From: Candidatus Wallbacteria bacterium
GTDB taxonomy: Bacteria > Muiribacteriota > UBA6191 > JACPRK01
DNA length: 38,543 nucleotides
Direction of reading: 5' to 3'
Assembly: GCA_016213845.1 (NCBI GenBank)
Contig: JACQZN010000043.1
Location: 1 to 38,543, forward strand
In this document: in pieces, positions 33,328 through 38,543 of the stretch
Position numbering within the stretch: position 1 is the first letter of the stretch
Layout of the letters: each line of letters begins with the position of its first letter
Position numbers and translations under genes: made by a program
The notes under the pieces: generated by a model
What the model saw: the letters and a program-made list of their open reading frames with translations, nothing else
Database searches by the model: none
What the model was told of the DNA's origin: nothing

Positions 33328-33345
33328 ACAGGCAGACGCCACGGG
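33328..33345. repeat. Second copy of the dispersed ACAGGYAGACGCCACGGG motif
   Basis: ACAGGCAGACGCCACGGG matches 21516-21533 at 17 of 18 positions. As in the first copy, it lies just past the stop of a minus-strand gene (33354). The partner arm that makes a hairpin at the first site is not obvious here. Confidence 0.5.
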
Positions 33346-33353
33346 GGGGGGCG

Positions 33354-34190
33354 TCAGAGACCGGCGGTCATGGTGCGGCGCGTGCGGAAGGGAGGGCTCT
33401 CGAACGGCAGCGAGCGCTCGGGGAGGGCCTCGAGCTCGGCTTCGAGCAGTACCTCGAAGACCTCGGAGCCCTTCTGGCCGCCGGGCTGCGTGACGTGGAG
33501 CCACTGGTCCCGAAGGCGGACATCTCCGAGCAGCCTCGCTTCTCGGGTGAAGTCGACGGCCCCCTGCGAGGCCGACCAGCGCAGCACCGTCCCGGCCGCC
33601 AGCGCGCCCTGCGTCTTGCGCACGAACGCCCAGACCACGGTCTCGGGCGGCACGACGCCGCGGCCGAGCGCCATCGGCAGATAGACGGTCGACGGATCGT
33701 CCGCTGGTTTCCTCACGAGGAAAGTGGCGGACATCGCGAACGCCGGGAAGATGTCGTAGCCTGGCCTGGGGTCGAGCTCCAGGTATCTGCAGCGCGGGCT
33801 ATCCAGGAAGAACCGGCCTCCGAGAAAGCGCCATCTCTCCTCGTACGGCAACAGCTCCGAGAAGTCCGGCGGTACGCGACCCACGGTGTAGGCGTTCAGA
33901 ATATGAGCAGCTCGCCGCGGTTCCAGCAGAAAGTCCCGGACTGACCCGGAGTAGCCGACCGCCGCGAGCGCCTCTGGAGTCAGACGCAACCAGCCGACGA
34001 CGTGGGCGATGTCGTCGTCCAACCGTGCCAGGATCTGCTGTGCGACCCGGCTTCGAACCATCTGCAGGTCCTCCCGCCGATAGCCACGGGCCGTGTAGAT
34101 CAGCACCCCCACAGAGCCGGCCAACACGAGCGCCGCCACGGCCATTGCCAGCAGGAGCTCGACCAAGGTGAATGCTCTGTTGGGTTTCAT
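33354..34190 (-). CDS. Minor pseudopilin, GspJ/PilW-like
   Basis: This 278-residue protein has a class III prepilin leader: short basic MKPNRA, cleavage before F, the invariant Glu at +5 (FTLVE), and a hydrophobic helix (LLLAMAVAALVLAGSVGVL). The size fits GspJ or PilW. The globular part is unassigned. The ATG at 34190 overlaps the TGA of the upstream pseudopilin gene (ATGA), showing tight coupling; an upstream in-frame start would enter that gene. Minor pseudopilins prime pilus or type II secretion assembly at the inner membrane and need a prepilin peptidase and an ATPase, neither of which is in the window. Confidence 0.8.
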   Translation of the reverse strand: MKPNRAFTLVELLLAMAVAALVLAGSVGVLIYTARGYRREDLQMVRSRVAQQILARLDDDIAHVVGWLRLTPEALAAVGYSGSVRDFLLEPRRAAHILNAYTVGRVPPDFSELLPYEERWRFLGGRFFLDSPRCRYLELDPRPGYDIFPAFAMSATFLVRKPADDPSTVYLPMALGRGVVPPETVVWAFVRKTQGALAAGTVLRWSASQGAVDFTREARLLGDVRLRDQWLHVTQPGGQKGSEVFEVLLEAELEALPERSLPFESPPFRTRRTMTAGL

Positions 34191-34795
34191 GGCAGCCCCC
34201 GGAACTTCTCGCTCGGCCTGCACTTCTGGAAGAAGTTGGAGGTCAGGACCAAGTCCTGCCGCACGTCAGGCCCCAGCGCCGCCATCGGGAAACTGACTCT
34301 CACACGCACGGTCCATAGGACGTCAGGCCAGAAGTTCTTGTCGGCCGGGCCCTGCTCTACGACCTGGATTCGCAGGAACCGCCTGTAAGTCGGCTCGGCT
34401 GGCGCCAGGAAGAGTCTCGTGTTCCAGGCACAGCGGGACGTGTCGAGCAAGAGAGGCACTCCCTGCTCTCTCGTGAATCTCGCGGCGAAGGCGTCGAGAT
34501 CGAGCTCGTCGCCCGCGGCGCCGGTCCCGGCATTCGGGACCGCGATCAACTTACCGAGCCGTTTGTGGATGTGTGCGACCTGCTCCATGATTTCAACGGC
34601 GCGGTTCATGGCCTCCACCCGCCGCTGGTCCTGCCCGGCCCACTCCGTCGTCGACGAGAAGAGCGACAGGAGTGGCACCATCAGCGCCGCCAGGACGCAC
34701 GCAGCCAGAAGGACCTCGAAGAGGGTGACGCCCGCGCGCGCTCCAGTGCTGGCTGCTTCCAGCGGGGCTGCTCCCTTGGCGCAGGCCGATCTCAT
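34187..34795 (-). CDS. Minor pseudopilin, GspI/PilV-like
   Basis: This 202-residue protein has a longer basic leader ending G-V-T-L-F-E, with the cleavage glycine and the +5 glutamate, then a hydrophobic helix (VLLAACVLAALMVPLLSLF). The small size fits GspI or PilV. The ATG at 34795 overlaps the stop of the large upstream gene by four bases (ATGA) and the gene overlaps the next in the same way. The substitution of phenylalanine inside the TLFE segment is uncommon but preserves the key glutamate. Confidence 0.8.
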   Translation of the reverse strand: MRSACAKGAAPLEAASTGARAGVTLFEVLLAACVLAALMVPLLSLFSSTTEWAGQDQRRVEAMNRAVEIMEQVAHIHKRLGKLIAVPNAGTGAAGDELDLDAFAARFTREQGVPLLLDTSRCAWNTRLFLAPAEPTYRRFLRIQVVEQGPADKNFWPDVLWTVRVRVSFPMAALGPDVRQDLVLTSNFFQKCRPSEKFRGLP

Positions 34796-37179
34796 CGTGC
34801 GGGCTCCTCCGCCGGGCGCCGGTAGTCGCTCGAGTCGACCAGGAATCCGCCCATTCCGAAGACGCGCGGACCGGCGCCGAACAGCAAGTGCGTGCGGTAG
34901 TGCTCGTGGGCCTCGGGGCCAGTCGGATCGAGCCTAGGGTCGAAGACGATGGCCAGCGGTCCGCTCAGCGACGACAGGCCCGAGCCTCGCCCGTCGTACA
35001 CGAACCCGCGGACCACTGCCGGACTCGCTTCACCTTCCAGAGCCAATGACTCCTCGACGATGAAGCACCCTTCGAACGGCCCTGCTCCCTGCAGCACCAG
35101 CCGGCCGACCGCCATCACAACGGGGCTGAACTCCTTGCCGGTACTGCGGTTGGTCAGCGAGCGCAGCTTGACCTCGGAGGCTCGCAGCACGCCGCCGCCG
35201 CCGGGCGCCACTTGCAGGTCGCCCAGGTCCAGCCTGGGCGCGGGAGCCGGGGGGGCCGCGGCCGTCACGGACACATCGCAGCCGGCGAGATCGAGCACGG
35301 TGCCGGCCAGGAAGCTCTCCCGGAAAAGCGCCTCGCCCTTGCAGGTCACGAAGGCCGGAGAGTATCGCGGCCGGCGACGGGCGATTCGTACCAGGCGGTC
35401 CAGCCCAGCGCGACCGTCATCGGTCGTATCGACGTAGTCTCGGTGACCCGCCGTCCGCTCCAGCTGAGCGTGCAACGGATCACGGTGCTGCCAGCGGGCC
35501 TCGCGCAGCAGGTCGGCTTGCAGCGACGGCGCCGTCGCGCCGAACGCCGTGCGCTCCAGCAGCCCGCCCGCCGGGTCGCCCGCCCCGGACGCGGCACGCA
35601 GCAAGGCGTTGTAGGGAACGCAGACGCGCTTCGACATCGTTCGCGAGTACTCGCGCCAGCTCCCGAACAGCTCGCCATACCGGTACTTCGAGAGATCCAG
35701 CCGCACCGTCGCGTCGGCCGGGTCGGGCTCCAAGGCGGCATTCAGGTTGGTAACGAACCCGGGCGCAAGCTCGGGGCTCGAGAATGGATTGAGAAATTGA
35801 GGCGGCAATCCGCTGGCTTCCCGGGCAACGTCGGCCTGGAACTCGCTCGACCGGACGTTCCGCAGGAACGGATCGACGCCGTCGCGCTCGGCGGGTTCCC
35901 CGCGGCCCGTGGAGCGCTGCGCCACCTCGTCGGCTCCGGTGGCATCGCGGTCGATCGCCAGATCGGACAGCGCCGCAAGTCCGGCCCAGGCGTTGCCGTA
36001 GACTAGCCCGGCCGAAGGATGGGCCGCGGTTCCGACCGGCCGGATCAGCGCGGAGGCGTCGCCGCCGTCCTCGCCCGTGGCAGCGGGTCCGAGGAGTTGC
36101 TCACTGTCGATGCCCTGATAGTAGCCAAGCACGGCTCCCTGCACCCAGGGCCTCTGGGCCGGACCTCCCCCGGCAGTGAGTGGCCTGAAGTCGACCAGGC
36201 GTGGCGGCTGATCCGCCAGCGGCGAGGCCTGCGGATGGCGTGGGGAGCCGGCACTTGCGGGTAGCGCCTGGAAGTTCTGTCCGGCTGGGGCTCCTCCCGA
36301 GGCCAGTCGCAGAGTCAACGGGCGCTCGGGCGATCCTGCTCCCAGGTAAGACGCTCCGCGGGCTGCAAGCTTGGCCGCCAGCTCGGCCGTCGTCGCCGCC
36401 AGCAACTCTGGAGCGAAGACTCCCTCGGCCCGGCCGGTCCCCCCGAAGAGCGGATCGTCTGCAGAGAAATCCTCGGGCGCGTTGAAGACCACCACGGGCG
36501 CGCTCGGGCCAATCGCCTCCCCGCGCACGGTTGTGGAGAGCGTGTTCACGGAGTCCGCCTGGGCGTCGGGGCAGATCAACGCGAACTTCGATAGCACCCA
36601 GGGCAGCTCGCTGTAGACGGCCAGCGTGAGGACATTGCGATACGTGCTTTCCGCATGGCCGACCTCGCAGCGTGCCTCCAGCCCCAGGTCCACCATCTTC
36701 TCGACCGGGTCCGAGAGGCCGGGGAACGGCTTGCCGGTCACCGCGAGGTCGAGCTTGTAGGTGAGGCGTGATTGGGGATGCTCCGTGCGCATCCGTTCTA
36801 TCCACTGGAAGGGCCGTTCTCCCAGCAGCAACTCGAGGAGCTTGCGATGGTCGTCACGGCCGCGGGTCTGCTGGGCGATGAAGGCAGCCAGCGCCCGGCC
36901 GTCGAGCGCCAGGACGTCCCGGAGGGAGGTACCGCCCGGCCTGGGGGGCAGCGACACGCCAACGTCCAACTCGACGCCGTAGGCCAGCGTCTCCACCGCG
37001 CCGCGCGCCAGGAAGCGCGCCAGGATCTCGTCGGGCCCGTAGCGGACTTGGCGGTCGCGAACGCGGAACGAGGCCTGGTAGAGCAAGACGATGGAGCCCG
37101 TCGCTATCGCCAGCGTCAGCACGAGGTAGAGCACGACGCTCCCCTTGGAGTGCACCCCACGGGAAAGACTCACAGCCAT
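34792..37179 (-). CDS. Large single-pass membrane protein of a pseudopilin operon, PilX/GspK-like
   Basis: This 795-residue protein begins MAVSLSRGVHSKGSVVLYLV with one N-terminal hydrophobic helix (GSVVLYLVLTLAIATGSIVLL). This resembles the helix of PilX or GspK but lacks a clear TLxE-type cleavage site. The rest is presumably periplasmic; it has many Pro/Gly/Ala-rich linkers, several cysteines and no domain I recognise. GspK is normally about 330 residues, so this is more than twice that size and may carry an extra adhesin-like or tip domain. The ATG at 37179 has GTGGAG 6 bases upstream. It is first of three overlapping genes, so the stoichiometry may be set by coupled translation. Confidence 0.65.
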   Translation of the reverse strand: MAVSLSRGVHSKGSVVLYLVLTLAIATGSIVLLYQASFRVRDRQVRYGPDEILARFLARGAVETLAYGVELDVGVSLPPRPGGTSLRDVLALDGRALAAFIAQQTRGRDDHRKLLELLLGERPFQWIERMRTEHPQSRLTYKLDLAVTGKPFPGLSDPVEKMVDLGLEARCEVGHAESTYRNVLTLAVYSELPWVLSKFALICPDAQADSVNTLSTTVRGEAIGPSAPVVVFNAPEDFSADDPLFGGTGRAEGVFAPELLAATTAELAAKLAARGASYLGAGSPERPLTLRLASGGAPAGQNFQALPASAGSPRHPQASPLADQPPRLVDFRPLTAGGGPAQRPWVQGAVLGYYQGIDSEQLLGPAATGEDGGDASALIRPVGTAAHPSAGLVYGNAWAGLAALSDLAIDRDATGADEVAQRSTGRGEPAERDGVDPFLRNVRSSEFQADVAREASGLPPQFLNPFSSPELAPGFVTNLNAALEPDPADATVRLDLSKYRYGELFGSWREYSRTMSKRVCVPYNALLRAASGAGDPAGGLLERTAFGATAPSLQADLLREARWQHRDPLHAQLERTAGHRDYVDTTDDGRAGLDRLVRIARRRPRYSPAFVTCKGEALFRESFLAGTVLDLAGCDVSVTAAAPPAPAPRLDLGDLQVAPGGGGVLRASEVKLRSLTNRSTGKEFSPVVMAVGRLVLQGAGPFEGCFIVEESLALEGEASPAVVRGFVYDGRGSGLSSLSGPLAIVFDPRLDPTGPEAHEHYRTHLLFGAGPRVFGMGGFLVDSSDYRRPAEEPAR

Positions 37180-37241
37180 TGCTCCACTTGCCGCGGCGGC
37201 CCGCCCAGGTCGCTGGATTGGCTCTGCCGCTGCCGCCCGTC

Positions 37242-37250
37242 ATGCTACCA
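37242..37250 (-). promoter_or_regulatory. Extended -10 promoter of the pseudopilin operon
   Basis: On the minus strand TGGTAGCAT fits an extended -10 and would start transcription near 37235, about 55 bases before the ATG at 37179. No clear -35 box is visible. Confidence 0.45.
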
Positions 37251-37313
37251 CGCCGCAGCCGGCCCCGAACACGGGGCGGCCCCGCCTGGGTGCGCTCGCG
37301 AGAAATGCGGGGA

Positions 37314-37370
37314 GAAATGCGGGGACACACGACCTATTTTTTTAAAATAGGTCGTGTGTCCCCGCATTTC
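37314..37370. repeat. Solo perfect inverted repeat, 27-bp arms with 3-base loop
   Basis: The left arm 37314-37340 and right arm 37344-37370 are exact reverse complements around TTT. The core is GGGGACACACGACCTATTTT. The outer flanks hold a second, partial copy of GAAATGCGGGG on the left and CCGCATTTT on the right. It lies between the pseudopilin operon and the repeat-protein gene. The T/A-rich centre and strong stem could also terminate transcription. It is the same kind of unit as the RAYT-linked palindrome at 8318-8381 but has a different core and no transposase beside it. Confidence 0.85.
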
Positions 37371-37408
37371 CCGCATTTTCTTCCTTCCGGCCGGCGGGCG
37401 GCCGGGCG

Positions 37409-38543
37409 TCAGGGCAGGGCGTCGCCGCGCCGGTCCCAACGGGTCCACGGGCCCAGCTCCCGGCCGGCCTCGTACTTGCCCGCTGAGCGCTTCGAGGTTT
37501 CGTCGTACCAGGTCGTCCACGTCCCCGTCTTGCGGCCGGCCACGTAGCTCCCCTCGGTTCGCGCCAGGCCGTCGGCACCCCAGAAGGTCCACGTCCCGTC
37601 CCGCTCGCCGCCCCGATAGCTCCCCTGCGCGACGCGCTTGTGGCCGCTGGCGTCCCACGCGGCTAGAGGCCCCACGGCGCCGTGCGCTCTCTCGTGTTCC
37701 TGCTTGTCCTGGAGGCGATCCGAGCTGTCCCACGAGGTCCAGGGCCCCGTCCGTAAGCCGTTCTCGTAGGCGCCCTCCTCCTTCTTCAGTCCTCCGGCAT
37801 GCCAGCTGGTCCAGATACCCTCCTCCTGGCCGTCGCGGAACTCGCCCTCTCGCCTCTTTTGCTGGGGACCGTCTCCCGCGGATTCGTGCCACCAGGTCCA
37901 GCGGCCGCTGCGCTGATCGCCGGTGTAGCTGCCCTCGGATAGCTTCCCACGACCCTTTTCGTGCCACTCCTGCCAGCGCCCGTGGCGGTCGCCGTCGCGG
38001 TACTCGATCTCATAGCGTTTGGTCGAGCCGTCGTACCAGGCCGTCCAGAGTCCGTGGCGCCGGCCCTTCTTGTAACTCCCTTCTTCCTTCAGGAGCGTCG
38101 TGCTGAGCCAGCTTTCGCCCGTTTCGTGGGACCACTCGACCCAGGTGCCGTGGCGGACCCCGCCCTCGTATGCGCCCTCCCAGGCAGGCAACCCGTCAGG
38201 TTTCCACGAGCTCCAATGCCCGTTGCGCTCCCCGGCGGAGTAGAGGCCACGCTCCCGCTTCAAGCCGTTCGGATACCAGCTCGACCAAGTGCCTTCGCGG
38301 CGCCCGGCCAGGTATCGGCCTTCCTCCAGCTTCCGGACGCGCGAATCGCCCCGCAGCAGCCAGGTCGCCCAGGCTCCGTCGAGCTCGCCACCGGAGTACT
38401 CGGCCTCCGTGAGTTGCTGGCGATCCTCCGACCAGGCAAGCCATTTCCCCTGCCTCCGGCCCTCGTGGTACTCACCGCGCTCCGCGATCGCCAGTCCGCA
38501 GGAGTCCCAGAAGATCCAAGGTCCTGTCCTCGAACCCTCCTTC
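37409..38543 (-). CDS. MORN/YwqK-like repeat protein, N-terminus beyond the window
   Basis: The minus-strand frame is open from the right edge to a TGA at 37409-37411 (378 codons, no start seen). It is made of about 15 tandem units of 21-32 residues with the pattern G-x-Y-x-x-G-x-R-x-G-x-W-x-x-W-x(2-4)-G-x(3-6)-E, as in EGRYLAGRREGTWSSWYPNG. This is the toxin-antitoxin YwqK/MORN-2 type of beta-hairpin repeat. Unit 12 is degenerate (the tryptophans and glycines are partly lost). An internal TTG at 38263 is not a credible start, because the repeats continue upstream of it. A binding or surface role is likely; no enzyme domain is seen in this part. Confidence 0.8.
   Translation of the reverse strand, partial: KEGSRTGPWIFWDSCGLAIAERGEYHEGRRQGKWLAWSEDRQQLTEAEYSGGELDGAWATWLLRGDSRVRKLEEGRYLAGRREGTWSSWYPNGLKRERGLYSAGERNGHWSSWKPDGLPAWEGAYEGGVRHGTWVEWSHETGESWLSTTLLKEEGSYKKGRRHGLWTAWYDGSTKRYEIEYRDGDRHGRWQEWHEKGRGKLSEGSYTGDQRSGRWTWWHESAGDGPQQKRREGEFRDGQEEGIWTSWHAGGLKKEEGAYENGLRTGPWTSWDSSDRLQDKQEHERAHGAVGPLAAWDASGHKRVAQGSYRGGERDGTWTFWGADGLARTEGSYVAGRKTGTWTTWYDETSKRSAGKYEAGRELGPWTRWDRRGDALP

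Overview
The window is GC-rich, gene-dense bacterial DNA. It carries about 25 protein-coding genes and no rRNA, tRNA or CRISPR array that I could see. A periplasmic haem-type fatty acid cis/trans isomerase, a periplasmic adaptor protein and pseudopilins point to a Gram-negative (diderm) cell. Two transmembrane Ser/Thr kinases, an FHA-domain sigma-54 activator, a glyoxylate shunt with a long isocitrate lyase and a RAYT transposase with palindromic repeats resemble the gene content of Myxococcota and other former deltaproteobacterial lineages. That placement is inference only, because no ribosomal or other marker gene lies here.

Left part (1-7326): a truncated secreted protein on the minus strand is followed by an unusual run of plus-strand genes. 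These are a secreted SxxK serine hydrolase-like protein, an AlkB-type integral-membrane hydroxylase, a membrane Ser/Thr kinase and an FHA-AAA+-Fis sigma-54 activator. A near-consensus -24/-12 element lies in front of the first of them. I read this as a possible kinase-to-FHA-activator-to-sigma-54 circuit controlling an alkane or lipid oxidation operon.

Middle part (7427-21448): a RAYT (IS200-like Y1) transposase is bracketed by a palindromic repeat with perfect 30-bp arms. Then come a membrane-embedded spermidine-synthase-like protein, an RlmM-like 2'-O-methyltransferase, an unknown alanine-rich protein, and a three-gene ABC exporter operon (ATPase, double-FtsX permease, HlyD-type adaptor). 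A convergent alpha/beta hydrolase and a divergent operon with cis/trans isomerase (Cti) plus a small secreted protein complete this part.

Right part (21479-38543): a minus-strand block holds a second kinase and three proteins of unknown function, two of them secreted. A divergent plus-strand operon encodes malate synthase, a long ICL2-like isocitrate lyase and an aldo/keto reductase, so it carries the glyoxylate shunt. After it come a secreted protein built of six roughly 40-residue repeats with a Ser-Gly tail, an overlapping three-gene minor-pseudopilin operon, a solo 27-bp-arm palindrome, and a MORN/YwqK-like repeat protein that runs off the right edge.

A recurring regulatory signal is an extended -10 element, TGnTAnnCT. 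At three genes it sits exactly six bases upstream of a GTG start, which suggests leaderless transcripts. AlkB-type oxidation, the glyoxylate shunt and Cti together suggest a cell that grows on fatty or hydrocarbon substrates and adjusts its membrane lipids.
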